Assembly: GCA_945862465.1 (NCBI GenBank)
Contig: CAMAYO010000008.1
Coordinates: 1 to 54,498 of the forward strand
Length of the DNA: 54,498 bases
Source of the DNA: Pseudorhodobacter antarcticus
GTDB lineage: Bacteria; Pseudomonadota; Alphaproteobacteria; Rhodobacterales; Rhodobacteraceae
Direction of reading: 5' to 3'
Shown here: positions 33,611 through 43,415 of the stretch, in pieces
Numbering within the stretch: the stretch's first letter is position 1
Layout of the letters: each line of letters opens with the position of its first letter
Translations under genes and position numbers: made by a program
Notes under the pieces: model-generated
Seen by the model: only the letters and a program-made list of their open reading frames with translations
Told to the model about the DNA's origin: nothing
Databases searched by the model: none

Positions 33611-35562
33611 CGTCCTGTCAATTCATCGCTGATGTTTACCGGCCCTGCCGTTCCGCGCAGTTTGGCGCGGTAGATCACCACGCCTTCGACCACGCGCATC
33701 ACATAGGTGCGCGTCTCGGTGAAAGGGATCATCTCGACCCAATCGACCACGTCGGTGCTGGCCAGCCGCGGGTCGCCAAAGGCGTCCACCCAGCCGCGTG
33801 GACGCCCCGGCCCTGCATTATAGCCCGAAGCGACCAGTGCCACCGAAGGCCCAAATTGATCGACCAGTTCCTTCAGATAGGCCGCCCCAAGCGTGGCGTT
33901 ATAGGCCGGATCAGAGGCCAACTTGGCCTTTGAAAACTTTATTCCTTGATCCTTTGCCACCTCGGCGGCCGTTGCGGGCAACATCTGCATCAAGCCCAGC
34001 GCCCCCGCAGGGCTGCGCGCTTCGGGGTCAAACTCGCTTTCGCGCCGTGCGATAGAAAGGGCCAGCGCCCGACTGACGGGCAGCGCTTCTGGGATCATAT
34101 CGGGCACGGGAAAATAGGCGCTGGGAAAGACCAAACCACGTTCGGTTGCAGCCTTGGCGATCAAGACCGCCGATCTGTATTGGCCCAAGTCCAAGGCCAA
34201 ACCCGCCAGCGTGCCCAGTTCGGCATCTGACAGGCTTTCGCCCAGATGCAGCATAAATCGGGCCGAAAGCTGTTCATTGCCCGCCGCCGCCATCCGCGCT
34301 GCGGCTTCCAGCACCGAAGATTTGGCATAGCCTGCGCCCTTCCAAGAACCAGCAGGCGGGGCGTTGGACAGAAGGCTTTCGTCCAAGGTCAGGCCCAGTT
34401 TCTCGGCCGCAAGCATCCCGTAGTACGAGGTTTGATAATTGGCCGCTTTGCCATAAGCGCTGCGGGCCTTGGTCTTGTCGCCAGAGGCCTCAAGCGCGCG
34501 GCCAAGCCAATACTGCGCGCGCGCTTGGCTGATCGGTGTGGTGGCCCCCGCCAGCCGTTCAAAATGCTGCAAGGCCCGCGCCGGATCGTTGAGCTTGCGC
34601 AGGGCGATGAAGCCGCTGAGAAACTCTAGATCACCCATGTCGCCCAAATCTGTGAGGTGGTGGGTCGAGGCCACCCTATAGGCACTTTTCGGTTCACCCT
34701 TGCGCATCAAAATGCGCGCCAGATCGGCCCGCTTGGCGGCCCAAGCCATCGGATCGCCCAGCCCTTGGGCCGAGGCGGAGCGGTCAACAATCAGGGCTGC
34801 GGCGTCGGCGTAATTGTCGTGGCGCATCCGGAATAAGAACCGTTCAAAGGCCAGACCGGGGTCGTCTTTCAGCGCCTTGGGCACGGCATTGACCAAGGCT
34901 GAAACGCCGTCTTTGTCTGCCCGCAAAGCAAGTCGGGCTTTGCCAAGGGCGGCCCAATCCTTGGACACCAAAGGCAACATCCGCGCGCCTTCATCGGCGC
35001 GATTGCCATCCCACAGGATGCGGTCAAGGCGCAGTTCGTGCGCCACGCGCAGATCTGGGCCATAGGTGTCCAGCAGGTGCGCCTGTTCGTCGGCGGTGAA
35101 TTTCAGCTTGGTCCAACCGATGGTCGCCGCTTCAACCGCCTCTGCATGGCGGCCCTTGGCCTCTAGCGCCGCCGTCAAGGCCAGAATGCCTGTGGCTTTG
35201 GCGGGGGCTTCGCCGCCGAAGTACTGTAAGACACGGTCGGGGTCGGTGGAACGGGCGACCGCCACCTCTCCGGCTGCTTTCAGATAGGGCAGGCCGGGCC
35301 AATCGGGGCGGCGGGCCAGAAAGGCTTCATACTCGCCCAAAAGCCCCTCTCCCGCGCGCAGGCGTTGCCATTCGATGACATCGGCCCCCACGGCCCCAGC
35401 GCCTTGAGCGCGGGACGAGGCCTCGGCCCAGTCCTGTTGATTGGCCAGTCCCTGCGCATCGCGCAAGGCGATGATTTCCTTGGCGTCATAGGCAAGGGCG
35501 GGGGTCAGGGCCAAGCCTGTCAGCAGGGCCAAAACGCGAAGGGGGAGGGCGAATTTGATCAT
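33607..35562 (-). CDS. Soluble lytic murein transglycosylase
   Basis: A 651-residue periplasmic enzyme that cuts peptidoglycan with formation of anhydromuramic acid. A signal peptide (residues 1-20, ending LTPALA) is followed by a long helical superhelix of tetratricopeptide-like repeats and a C-terminal SLT domain. The catalytic glutamate is in SIARRESEFDPEARS (about residue 513), followed by GALGLMQMLPATA and SGYNAGPGR. The ATG at 35562 begins the signal peptide; the frame extends upstream to 35649 but that adds a non-signal region. It is divergent from dapA. Confidence 0.93.
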   Translation of the reverse strand: MIKFALPLRVLALLTGLALTPALAYDAKEIIALRDAQGLANQQDWAEASSRAQGAGAVGADVIEWQRLRAGEGLLGEYEAFLARRPDWPGLPYLKAAGEVAVARSTDPDRVLQYFGGEAPAKATGILALTAALEAKGRHAEAVEAATIGWTKLKFTADEQAHLLDTYGPDLRVAHELRLDRILWDGNRADEGARMLPLVSKDWAALGKARLALRADKDGVSALVNAVPKALKDDPGLAFERFLFRMRHDNYADAAALIVDRSASAQGLGDPMAWAAKRADLARILMRKGEPKSAYRVASTHHLTDLGDMGDLEFLSGFIALRKLNDPARALQHFERLAGATTPISQARAQYWLGRALEASGDKTKARSAYGKAANYQTSYYGMLAAEKLGLTLDESLLSNAPPAGSWKGAGYAKSSVLEAAARMAAAGNEQLSARFMLHLGESLSDAELGTLAGLALDLGQYRSAVLIAKAATERGLVFPSAYFPVPDMIPEALPVSRALALSIARRESEFDPEARSPAGALGLMQMLPATAAEVAKDQGIKFSKAKLASDPAYNATLGAAYLKELVDQFGPSVALVASGYNAGPGRPRGWVDAFGDPRLASTDVVDWVEMIPFTETRTYVMRVVEGVVIYRAKLRGTAGPVNISDELTGR

Positions 35563-35711
35563 GGGACGATTTTGCCTGAAGCGCCTCTGCGCCACAACAC
35601 CAAAGGTCGTGATCGGTGGTCTACCGCCCATGCTTGGCAAAGCCCGCAACTGCCGTTAGGAATGGCCGCGCATCTTAGGGCAGATTGCCCGCCAACCAAG
35701 GAGTGCTTGCC

Positions 35712-36584
35712 ATGTTCAAAGGGTCATTCCCCGCCCTAGTCACGCCGTTCAAGAACGGCGCGTTGGATTTGGCAACCTTGAAACGCTTGGTCGAATGGCA
35801 CATCGCACAAGGCTCGCATGGGTTGGTGCCTGTGGGCACCACTGGCGAAAGCCCCACCCTAAGCCATGCCGAGCATCGCCAAGTGGTCGAAGAGGTCGTT
35901 CGCACGGTCGCGGGCCGCATTCCGGTGATTGCGGGGGCTGGGTCAAACAACACGGCTGAGGGGATCGACCTGATCCGACACGCCGAAAAGGTCGGGGCCA
36001 ATGCCGCTTTGGTGGTGACGCCCTATTACAACAAGCCCACGCAAGCGGGCCTGGTCGCCCACTTCACCGCGCTGCACGATGCCTGCACCTTGCCCATCGT
36101 GATCTATAACATCCCCGGCCGTTCGGTTGTGGATATGCTGCCCGACACTATGGGCACGCTGGCCAAACTGCCGCGCATCATCGGCGTTAAGGATGCCACA
36201 GGCAAGATTGAACGTGTGCCGATGCAGCGTGCTGCTTGCGGGAAAGAGTTTATCCAACTGTCGGGTGAAGATGCCACGGCATTGGGATTCAACGCCCATG
36301 GCGGCGTGGGCTGCATTTCGGTGACGGCCAACGTGGCCCCCAAACTTTGTGCCGAATTCCAAGAGGCCACATTGCGCGGCGATTATGCCAAAGCTCTGGA
36401 ATACCAAGACCGCCTGATGCCCCTGCACGAGGCGATTTTTATCGAGCCAGGATTGGCGGGCGCGAAATACGGCCTGTCACTGCTTGGGATGTGCGCAGAA
36501 GAGGTGCGCTTGCCGCTGCTGACCCTGACTGAGGGCACCAAAGCCAAGATCAAAGCTGCGATGCAGTTTGCGGGCCTTATCTAA
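35712..36584 (+). CDS. dapA: 4-hydroxy-tetrahydrodipicolinate synthase
   Basis: A 290-residue TIM-barrel aldolase for lysine and diaminopimelate synthesis, condensing pyruvate with aspartate semialdehyde. Active-site parts are GTTGESPTL (Thr about 44-45), [11 protein letters not shown] (Tyr about 132) and [11 protein letters not shown] with the Schiff-base lysine near residue 160. The ATG at 35712 is set by AAGGAG eight bases upstream. A weak promoter (TTGGCA 35634-35639, 17 bases, TAGGAA 35657-35662) may serve it. Confidence 0.96.
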   Translation: MFKGSFPALVTPFKNGALDLATLKRLVEWHIAQGSHGLVPVGTTGESPTLSHAEHRQVVEEVVRTVAGRIPVIAGAGSNNTAEGIDLIRHAEKVGANAALVVTPYYNKPTQAGLVAHFTALHDACTLPIVIYNIPGRSVVDMLPDTMGTLAKLPRIIGVKDATGKIERVPMQRAACGKEFIQLSGEDATALGFNAHGGVGCISVTANVAPKLCAEFQEATLRGDYAKALEYQDRLMPLHEAIFIEPGLAGAKYGLSLLGMCAEEVRLPLLTLTEGTKAKIKAAMQFAGLI

Positions 36585-36628
36585 CTTCTGAGCAGCTACG
36601 ACCAAAACTCACCTCGCAGGAGCAGCGC

Positions 36629-37489
36629 ATGGCCTCGGACAACCTGCGCGGCAGCCTGTGGATGATGGCCTCGATGGCAGGCTTTGCCGCCGAGGATGGA
36701 TTTCTAAAGCGCGCCGCCTCTGAGATGCCATTGGGGCAAGTGCTGCTGTTTGAAGGGCTCTTGGGGATTTTGTGGTTCTCAGCCACAGCCCTGCGCGCGG
36801 GAAGCCCGCCTTTGCCCCGCGCGGCCCTGTCGCGCACCATGGCGGTTCGGTCGGCGTTTGAGGTGGCAGGCCGGCTGTTTTATGCGCTGGCCGTGGCGCT
36901 GACGCCGATCTCCACCGCATCGGCCATTTTGCAGGCGACACCTTTGGTCGTTGTGCCCGTGGCAGCGTTTATGTTTGGCGAAAAGGTTGGCCTCTTGCGT
37001 GCGGCGCTGATCCTGACGGGATTTTTGGCGGTGTTGCTTATTCTGCGACCTGGCTTGTCAGGTTTTTCGGCCCTAAGCTTTCTGGCGCTGGCAGGGATGC
37101 TGGGCTTTGCAGGCCGTGACCTTGCCACCCGCGCAGCACCTCCTGCGCTGTCGAACGCGCAACTGGGGGTCGCAGGCTTTGCGGTGCTGGCGCTTTGTGG
37201 CTTTGGGATGCTGCTGGTCACAGGGCGCATGACACCGCCCAGTCCGCAAGGGCTGGCGCTTATGGCAGGGGCCAGCCTGTTTGGTATCGCGGGCTATGGC
37301 GCACTGACCCAAGCGATGCGCACGGGGCAAGTGTCAGCCGTGACGCCCTTTCGCTATACGCGGATTGTCTTTGCCTTGGCGGTTGGCGTTCTGGTCTTTG
37401 GCGAGCGGCCCGATGCGTTGACCCTTGCCGGATCAGCCCTGATCGTGGCCTGCGGGTTGACCCTGCTTCTGCACCGCCCGCAGCGCTAA
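36629..37489 (+). CDS. EamA/DMT family transporter
   Basis: A 286-residue membrane protein with about ten hydrophobic segments in two EamA repeats, the layout of drug/metabolite transporters. Each half has the usual pattern, for example ALTPISTASAILQATPLVVVPVAAFMFGEKVG and the later VSAVTPFRYTRIVFALAVGVLVFGERPD. The substrate is unknown. AGGAG six bases upstream supports the start. It follows dapA by 44 bases and might be co-transcribed, but no functional link is evident. Confidence 0.85.
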   Translation: MASDNLRGSLWMMASMAGFAAEDGFLKRAASEMPLGQVLLFEGLLGILWFSATALRAGSPPLPRAALSRTMAVRSAFEVAGRLFYALAVALTPISTASAILQATPLVVVPVAAFMFGEKVGLLRAALILTGFLAVLLILRPGLSGFSALSFLALAGMLGFAGRDLATRAAPPALSNAQLGVAGFAVLALCGFGMLLVTGRMTPPSPQGLALMAGASLFGIAGYGALTQAMRTGQVSAVTPFRYTRIVFALAVGVLVFGERPDALTLAGSALIVACGLTLLLHRPQR

Positions 37490-37573
37490 GCGTCCCCAAG
37501 CCCCCGCGATTTGCGCCGTCTTATGCGCCGCTCTCTGGACTAAAGCCCGCGTCTCGCCTATTTCGAACCCATC

Positions 37574-38053
37574 ATGGTAGAGAAATCCGACCCCAATTCA
37601 AAACTCATCGCGGAAAACCGCCGCGCGCGGTTTGACTTCTATATCGAATCCGATCTGGAAGCGGGCATCATCCTGATGGGGTCCGAGGTGAAGTCTTTGC
37701 GCCAAGGCGGGTCGAACATTGGCGAAAGCTACGCCTCGGTCGAGGGCGGGGAATTGTGGCTGATCAACGGCTATATCGCCCCCTATCTGCCCGCCAAAAC
37801 CTTTGGCCATGAAGAGCGCCGCCGCCGTAAGCTGCTGGTGTCGCGCAAAGAGCTTTCGCGGCTGACGAATTCCGTTGGGCGTGAGGGGATGACGATCGTT
37901 CCCCTTAAGCTGTATTTTGATGACCGTGGCTTTGTGAAGCTGAAACTCGGCGTGGCCAAGGGCAAGAAACAGGCCGATAAGCGCGAAACTTCGGCCAAGC
38001 GGGATTGGGAACGCCAAAAGGCGCGGATTATGAAGAACGGGTTGCGCAGCTAA
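37574..38053 (+). CDS. smpB: SsrA-binding protein SmpB
   Basis: A 159-residue RNA-binding protein that brings tmRNA to stalled ribosomes. The family signatures are [32 protein letters not shown] and the later [12 protein letters not shown] and [24 protein letters not shown], followed by the basic C-terminal tail [13 protein letters not shown], which reaches the decoding centre. No tmRNA gene is visible in the window. Confidence 0.97.
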   Translation: MVEKSDPNSKLIAENRRARFDFYIESDLEAGIILMGSEVKSLRQGGSNIGESYASVEGGELWLINGYIAPYLPAKTFGHEERRRRKLLVSRKELSRLTNSVGREGMTIVPLKLYFDDRGFVKLKLGVAKGKKQADKRETSAKRDWERQKARIMKNGLRS

Positions 38054-38112
38054 GGCTTGGCAAAGGGCCAAAGTTGGGGGCAAACTTGCCCGACGAAATT
38101 GGGGGTGGTGCG

Positions 38113-38970
38113 GTGGTGGATGATCCAAAAACCTTGGTGTCGACGGGCTGGCTTGGCGCCCATCTGAAAGACCCCGATCTGCGGGTGCTTGATGCCTCGT
38201 GGTATTTGCCAACAGCCGGGCGCGATGCCAAGGCTGAATACGCCCAAACCCATATCCCCGGCGCGCGGTTCTTTGACATTGACGAAATCAGCGACAGCCG
38301 ATCTTCCCTGCCGCATATGGCGCCCCCGCCCGAAAAGTTCATCTCGCGGATGCGGGCTATGGGCGTGGGCGACGGGCATCAGGTGGTGGTTTATGACGGA
38401 TCGGGCCTGTTTTCTGCCGCGCGCGTTTGGTGGACCTTTCGGCTGATGGGCAAGATGGACGTGGCCGTGCTGGACGGGGGATTGCCCAAATGGCTGGCCG
38501 AAGGGCGCGAGGTTGAGGATATGCCCCCCATCGTTAAAGACCGCCATATGACCACCAGCCGCCAGAACCATCTGGTCAAGGATGTGACGCAAGTGGCCCA
38601 TGCCGCCAAACTTGGCGAGGCCGCAATCATCGACGCCCGCCCCGTGGCCCGCTTTACCGGCGATGCTCCCGAACCTCGCCCCGGGCTGCGCGCGGGCCAT
38701 ATTCCGGGCGCGCGCAATGTGCCATTTGGCGATGTGCTGAACCCTGACGGCACGATGAAATCCACAGCCGATCTGCGCGCCGTATTCCAAGCCGCAGGCG
38801 TTGATCTGACCAAGCCTGCCATCACCACCTGCGGGTCAGGTGTCACCGCCGCGATCCTGTCGTTGGCGCTGGAACGTATCGGCCACAAATCCCATGCGCT
38901 TTACGATGGGTCGTGGGCCGAATGGGGCATGTACGACGACCTTTCCGTTGAAAAAGGCCCCGCCCGCTAA
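38113..38970 (+). CDS. sseA: 3-mercaptopyruvate sulfurtransferase
   Basis: A 285-residue enzyme with two rhodanese domains that moves sulfur from 3-mercaptopyruvate to thiol acceptors. The inactive N-terminal domain has the CH2-like region HIPGARFFDIDEISD and the C-terminal domain has the active loop TTCGSGVTAAI, with the CGSGVTA sequence that marks mercaptopyruvate rather than thiosulfate specificity. GTG codons at 38113 and 38116 are the likely starts; the frame is open from 38005 but there it runs into smpB. Confidence 0.92.
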   Translation: MVDDPKTLVSTGWLGAHLKDPDLRVLDASWYLPTAGRDAKAEYAQTHIPGARFFDIDEISDSRSSLPHMAPPPEKFISRMRAMGVGDGHQVVVYDGSGLFSAARVWWTFRLMGKMDVAVLDGGLPKWLAEGREVEDMPPIVKDRHMTTSRQNHLVKDVTQVAHAAKLGEAAIIDARPVARFTGDAPEPRPGLRAGHIPGARNVPFGDVLNPDGTMKSTADLRAVFQAAGVDLTKPAITTCGSGVTAAILSLALERIGHKSHALYDGSWAEWGMYDDLSVEKGPAR

Positions 38971-38996
38971 GGCGCTTGGCTGTTGAAGGAGCGATG

Positions 38997-40175
38997 ATGC
39001 TAGAAGCTCTTACCCCGCAGCCGCAGGACAAAATCTTGGTCCTGATGGCGCAGTTTCGCGAAGACCCCCGCAGCACCAAGGTTGATCTTGGCGTGGGCGT
39101 CTACAAAGACGCTACGGGGCTGACGCCTGTGATGCGCGCTGTTAAGACGGCAGAAAAGCAGTTGTGGGAACGGGAAGTGACCAAAACCTACACTGGCCTT
39201 GCTGGTGAGCCCGCCTTTCACGCCGCTATGACCAACCTGATCCTTGGACCGGGCTTTGCTGACCGCGCGGCCGTGGCCGCCACCCCCGGCGGCACGGGCG
39301 CGCTGCATCAGGCGTTAGAGTTGATCAAGATGGCTTCCCCCAAGGCCACGGTGTGGGTTTCCGACCCGACATGGCCCAATCACACCTCGATCATCCGCTA
39401 TCTGGGTCTGAATATCGCCGAATATCGCTATTTTGACGCAGCAAGCGGCGGCATTGATGCGGCGGGGATGCTGGCAGATCTGGCCAAAGTGGCCAAGGGC
39501 GATGTGGTCTTGCTGCACGGCTGCTGCCACAACCCGACGGGGGCCAACCCTTCGCCAGAGCTTTGGTCCAAGGTGGCGGATGTATTGTCCAGCCGTGGGG
39601 CTATTCCCTTTGTCGACTTGGCCTATCAAGGTTTCGGCGACGGGCTAGAGGCGGACGCCGAAGCCACCCGCCTGATCACCTCCCGCTTCCCCGAGGTGCT
39701 GATTGCGGCTTCGTGTTCCAAAAACTTTGGCATCTACCGCGAACGCACAGGTGTGCTGATTGCGCTGAGCGAGCCATCCCGCAAAGCCGTGGTGCAGGCC
39801 AATCTGGCCTATTTGAACCGGCAGAACTTTTCCTTCCCGCCTGACCACGGCGCGCGGCTGGTGACGATGATCTTGGAGGACCCCGCCCTGTGTTCGGATT
39901 GGAAGGCCGAATTGGAAGAGGTTCGCCTGAATATGCTGACCCTGCGCCAGTCCTTGTCGGAAGAACTGCGCCGTGCGACCAACTCTGACCGATACGATTT
40001 TGTGGCCCATCATCGGGGCATGTTCTCTCGGCTTGGGATCACTCACGCACAGGTCGACCAGCTGCGCGACATTCACGGGATTTATATGGTGGGCGACAGC
40101 CGTATCAACATTGCCGGCTTGAACGCGCGCACCGTGCCAATCTTGGCGCAGGCCATCGCCGCAGTGGGCGGTTGA
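38997..40175 (+). CDS. Aromatic amino acid aminotransferase (class I)
   Basis: A 392-residue PLP enzyme of the aspartate/aromatic aminotransferase Iα group (TyrB/AspC-like). Conserved parts are KVDLGVGVYKDATGLTPVM, TPGGTGALHQAL, HGCCHNPTGANPS, FVDLAYQGFGDG and the PLP lysine in SCSKNFGIYRERTG (about residue 247). The family exchanges amino groups between aspartate, tyrosine or phenylalanine and 2-oxoglutarate. AAGGAG at 38986-38991 fits the ATG at 38997 better than the ATG at 38994. It is 26 bases after sseA and may be co-transcribed; both can act on cysteine-derived or aromatic 2-oxo acids, which is only suggestive. Confidence 0.92.
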   Translation: MLEALTPQPQDKILVLMAQFREDPRSTKVDLGVGVYKDATGLTPVMRAVKTAEKQLWEREVTKTYTGLAGEPAFHAAMTNLILGPGFADRAAVAATPGGTGALHQALELIKMASPKATVWVSDPTWPNHTSIIRYLGLNIAEYRYFDAASGGIDAAGMLADLAKVAKGDVVLLHGCCHNPTGANPSPELWSKVADVLSSRGAIPFVDLAYQGFGDGLEADAEATRLITSRFPEVLIAASCSKNFGIYRERTGVLIALSEPSRKAVVQANLAYLNRQNFSFPPDHGARLVTMILEDPALCSDWKAELEEVRLNMLTLRQSLSEELRRATNSDRYDFVAHHRGMFSRLGITHAQVDQLRDIHGIYMVGDSRINIAGLNARTVPILAQAIAAVGG

Positions 40176-40217
40176 TTTCAACTTGGTCTAAATACGCGAC
40201 ACGCAAGGAACGGTAGA

Positions 40218-41537
40218 ATGGCGAAAGCGGCCCAAAGGATCACGGCAGAGGCGGCGGCCTTGATGGTGCAGTCGGGGATGTGGTTGGATTACGGGGCAGT
40301 GCTGGGCCAGCCCGATGTCTTTGACGCAGCCTTGGCCAAGCGGCTTGGACAAGTCACCAACCTGCGCATCCGCTCTTGCCTGTCGACCCGTGCGCGCGCC
40401 GTGCTGGAAGCCGACCCCAAGGGCGATCATGTCTTTTGGTTCTCAACCCATTTCAGCGGCTATGACCGCCGCAAGCATGATCAGGGCGTTGCCCATTATC
40501 TGCCCGTGCATTTGGGCGAAATCCCCGATTATTACCGCCGCTTCATCGATCCCGTCGATATTGCGGTGTTCAAAACTGCGCCGATGGATGCCAACGGGTT
40601 CTTCAACTTTGGCCCATCCAATCTGTGGATGCGTGCCTTGGTGGAACGCGCCAAGGTGGTGATCGTCGAAGAATGCGCCGCTTTGCCCTATGTGATGGGC
40701 GAGGGCACGAGCGTGCATATCTCAGAGGTGGATTTCGTTCTGACCGGTGACAGCCAGCCCATGGCCGAACTGCCCAAGCCCGTGATCACCGATGTTGACC
40801 GCGCCGTGGCCCGCCTGATCGCGGCCGAGATTGAAGACGGGGCTTGCTTGCAAATCGGCATTGGCGGCATGCCCAATGCCGTCTGCGGTCTTTTGGCCGA
40901 AAGCAGCGTGCAAGATCTGGGCATCCATACCGAGATGATGACCGACGGCATCGTTGATCTTTACCGCGCGGGGCGGATTACGGGGGCGAAAAAGCAGCTG
41001 AACACGGGCAAGATGGTCTGCACCTTCTCACTTGGGGCGCAGTATCTTTACGACTTCCTGCATAAGAACCCGATGGTGGAATTTCACCCCGTCGATTACA
41101 CCAACATGCCCCACATCATCATGCAAAACGACAATGTGGCCGCGATCAACAACACAACCCAGATGGATTTGCAGGGCCAAGCCGCGTCGGAATCGGATGG
41201 CTATCGCCACATCTCGGGCACGGGGGGGCAGTCGCAGTTTGTGCGGGGGGCTTATGCCTCCAAGGGGGGGAAAAGCTTTATCTGCTTGGCTTCAACCTTT
41301 GAAAAGAAGGGCGAACGAAAAAGCCGTATCGTCACGGCGCTGACCAAGGGCAACATCGTCACCACCCCGCGCAGCGATATGATGTATGTGGTGACCGAAT
41401 ACGGCATGGTGAACCTTAAAGGCCGCACTGTTGCGGAACGGGCGCAATTGCTGATTTCCATCGCCCACCCCGATTTCCGCGAAGATCTGTCGCGCGAAGC
41501 GCATGAACTCAAGCTGATCCCGCGCGGTTATTTCTGA
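40218..41537 (+). CDS. Acetyl-CoA hydrolase/transferase family (butyrate- or 4-hydroxybutyrate-type CoA-transferase)
   Basis: A 439-residue cytosolic CoA-transferase. The likely catalytic glutamate is in LGIHTEMMTDGIVDL, at residue 239, matching Glu238 of characterised 4-hydroxybutyrate and butyryl-CoA transferases by position. Other markers are IGIGGMPNAV, NDNVAAIN and the C-terminal VVTEYGMVNLKGRTVAERAQLLISIAHPDFRE. It probably moves CoA between acetate and a short acyl acid; which acid is not predictable. A hairpin terminator follows at 41557-41588. Confidence 0.88.
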   Translation: MAKAAQRITAEAAALMVQSGMWLDYGAVLGQPDVFDAALAKRLGQVTNLRIRSCLSTRARAVLEADPKGDHVFWFSTHFSGYDRRKHDQGVAHYLPVHLGEIPDYYRRFIDPVDIAVFKTAPMDANGFFNFGPSNLWMRALVERAKVVIVEECAALPYVMGEGTSVHISEVDFVLTGDSQPMAELPKPVITDVDRAVARLIAAEIEDGACLQIGIGGMPNAVCGLLAESSVQDLGIHTEMMTDGIVDLYRAGRITGAKKQLNTGKMVCTFSLGAQYLYDFLHKNPMVEFHPVDYTNMPHIIMQNDNVAAINNTTQMDLQGQAASESDGYRHISGTGGQSQFVRGAYASKGGKSFICLASTFEKKGERKSRIVTALTKGNIVTTPRSDMMYVVTEYGMVNLKGRTVAERAQLLISIAHPDFREDLSREAHELKLIPRGYF

Positions 41538-41556
41538 AAGCACGCCACCCGCACAA

Positions 41557-41588
41557 AAACGGCCCGTGCGCTGACGCACGGACCGTTT
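41557..41588. terminator. Hairpin terminator between CoA-transferase gene and amtB
   Basis: AAACGGCCCGTGCG (41557-41570) pairs with CGCACGGACCGTTT (41575-41588), with one mismatch and a four-base loop. It lies 20 bases after the CoA-transferase stop and can serve both strands. Confidence 0.8.
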
Positions 41589-41610
41589 GCCATATCTGGG
41601 ACGAGGGAGA

Positions 41611-41635
41611 AAGCCGCCCCAGAGGGGCTAGGCTT
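41611..41635 (-). terminator. Hairpin at the 3' end of amtB
   Basis: On the minus strand AAGCC and GCCCC pair with GGGGC and GGCTT around a short loop, beginning at the amtB stop codon itself. It is a second stem next to 41557-41588 and would help end the glnK-amtB transcript. Confidence 0.5.
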
Positions 41636-43053
41636 TAGGTATTGTAAGCGTTTTCGCCGTGCGAGGTTTGGTCCAACCCCTGGCGTTCGTCATCGGTCGA
41701 CGGCCGCAGGCCAAAGACCTTGTCGATGCCCCAGAACAGCACCAACGACACCCCACCCGACCAGACCAGCGTCAGCACCACCGCCTTGATCTGGGTGATC
41801 ACCTGCGCGCCCATGTCAAAGGTGCCGGCTACGGCTGGGAAGACGGTGTAATCCATCCACCCCTGACCGCCCATCGCCGGATCAGCCAAGATGCCCGTGC
41901 CGATGGCGCCAAGAATACCACCCACGCAATGCACGCCGAAGACGTCAAGGCTGTCGTCATAGCCAAACTTGCCCTTCACATAGGACACGAAGCTATAACA
42001 CACCGGCGAGACGATCAGGCCCAGCACAATGGCCCCCATCGGGCCGGCATAGCCTGCCGCAGGGGTGACAGCGACCATACCTGCCACAGCCCCCGTAACA
42101 GCCCCCAGTAAAGAGGGGCGGCCATGGATGACTTGTTCGATTACAGTCCAAGACAGTGCTGCTGCAGCGGTGGCCACAAAGGTGTTCATAAAGGCCAATG
42201 CCGCATAGCCGTTGGCTTCAAGGTTCGATCCAGCGTTAAAGCCAAACCAACCCACCCAAAGCATCGACGCGCCAATCATCGTCATGGTCAACGAATGCGG
42301 GGCCATGTTTTCCTTGCCAAAGCCCACGCGCTTGCCGATCACCAAGCAGCCCACCAAACCCGCGATACCAGCGTTGATATGCACCACAGTGCCACCCGCA
42401 AAATCCAACCCGCCCCAGCCCCAGATCAGGCCCATGTCGGTGGGATTGTCAGCCAAAAAGTCTGGGCCGGACCAATACCAAACCATATGCGCCAGCGGGA
42501 AGTAGACGATCGTTACCCACAGACCACAAAACAGCATCAACGGCCAGAACTTGATCCGCTCGGCAAAGGCGCCCACAATCAGCGCGGGCGTGATGCAGGC
42601 GAAGGTCATCTGGAAAATCACAAAGGCGTATTCTGGGATATAAACGTTGTTAGAAAAGGTCGCGGCATAGGTGGAAACGCCGACACCCGATAAGAAGGCC
42701 TTTGACAGACCACCCAAGTAGGGCGAGCCAGAGGTGAAGGCCAAGGAATAGCCAAAGGTCACCCACAAGATCGCGACCAAAGACAAGATCATAAAGGTCT
42801 GCATCAACACGCTGAGCATATTCTTGGACCGCACCAAGCCGCCGTAAAACAGGCCCAAAGCCGGAATGGCCATCAACAGCACCAAAGCCGAAGACACCAG
42901 CATCCACGTCGTGTCACCCTTGTTGACCATGCCTGCCTGTGCCGCAGCATCGGGGGCCTTGATCAAGGCCGTCTGCGCCCAAGCGGGGGCTGCTGCGACA
43001 AAAGACGCGGCAAGCGCCCCCGCCTTTGCAAATTTTGACATATTTCGTTGCAT
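41635..43053 (-). CDS. amtB: Ammonium transporter AmtB
   Basis: A 472-residue inner-membrane channel for ammonium. The N-terminus has a cleavable signal-like segment ending near residue 28 (AAPAWAQ), then eleven membrane segments. Family markers are LGLFYGGLVRSKNMLSV, the signature DFAGGTVVHINAGIAGLVG (residues about 210-228), WVGWFGFNAGS and DVFGVHCVGGILGAIGTG, with the pore histidine pair in the VVHINAG and FGVHCVGG stretches. It is preceded by glnK by 24 bases, the usual glnK-amtB pairing in which GlnK blocks AmtB when nitrogen is plentiful. Confidence 0.97.
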   Translation of the reverse strand: MQRNMSKFAKAGALAASFVAAAPAWAQTALIKAPDAAAQAGMVNKGDTTWMLVSSALVLLMAIPALGLFYGGLVRSKNMLSVLMQTFMILSLVAILWVTFGYSLAFTSGSPYLGGLSKAFLSGVGVSTYAATFSNNVYIPEYAFVIFQMTFACITPALIVGAFAERIKFWPLMLFCGLWVTIVYFPLAHMVWYWSGPDFLADNPTDMGLIWGWGGLDFAGGTVVHINAGIAGLVGCLVIGKRVGFGKENMAPHSLTMTMIGASMLWVGWFGFNAGSNLEANGYAALAFMNTFVATAAAALSWTVIEQVIHGRPSLLGAVTGAVAGMVAVTPAAGYAGPMGAIVLGLIVSPVCYSFVSYVKGKFGYDDSLDVFGVHCVGGILGAIGTGILADPAMGGQGWMDYTVFPAVAGTFDMGAQVITQIKAVVLTLVWSGGVSLVLFWGIDKVFGLRPSTDDERQGLDQTSHGENAYNT

Positions 43054-43076
43054 CACTGTTCCCCTAGGCCAAGCGC

Positions 43077-43415
43077 TTACAGCGCATCGTCGTTGGTTTC
43101 GCCCGTCCGCACGCGGACCGCGGCCGCCACGTCGAGCACGAAAATCTTGCCGTCACCGATCTTGCCGGTGCGGGCGGTTTTGGTGATGGTTTCAACCACC
43201 TGATCGGCCAGACCATCGGCCACGACAATCTCGATGCGCATCTTGGGCACGAAGTTCACCTCGTACTCTGCACCGCGATAAATCTCGGTGTGGCCCGATT
43301 GCAGACCAAACCCTTTGATTTCAGTCACCATCATGCCGCGCACGCCAATTGTGGTCAGCGCCTCGCGCACTTCTTCCAGTTTGAACGGCTTGATGGCCGC
43401 AATAATGAGTTTCAA
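43077..43415 (-). CDS. glnK: Nitrogen regulatory protein P-II (GlnK)
   Basis: A 112-residue signal protein, the standard length, that reports nitrogen and energy status. It contains KLIIAAIKPFKLEEVREALT at the start, the T-loop with HTEIYRGAEYEVNFVPK (the uridylylated Tyr51) and the nucleotide-binding TGKIGDGKIFV. The start is a TTG at 43415 that directly precedes the conserved KLIIAAIKPF; AGAGGTG is upstream. An in-frame start at 43532 would add 39 non-conserved residues. Genetic linkage to amtB makes it glnK rather than glnB. Confidence 0.96.
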   Translation of the reverse strand: MKLIIAAIKPFKLEEVREALTTIGVRGMMVTEIKGFGLQSGHTEIYRGAEYEVNFVPKMRIEIVVADGLADQVVETITKTARTGKIGDGKIFVLDVAAAVRVRTGETNDDAL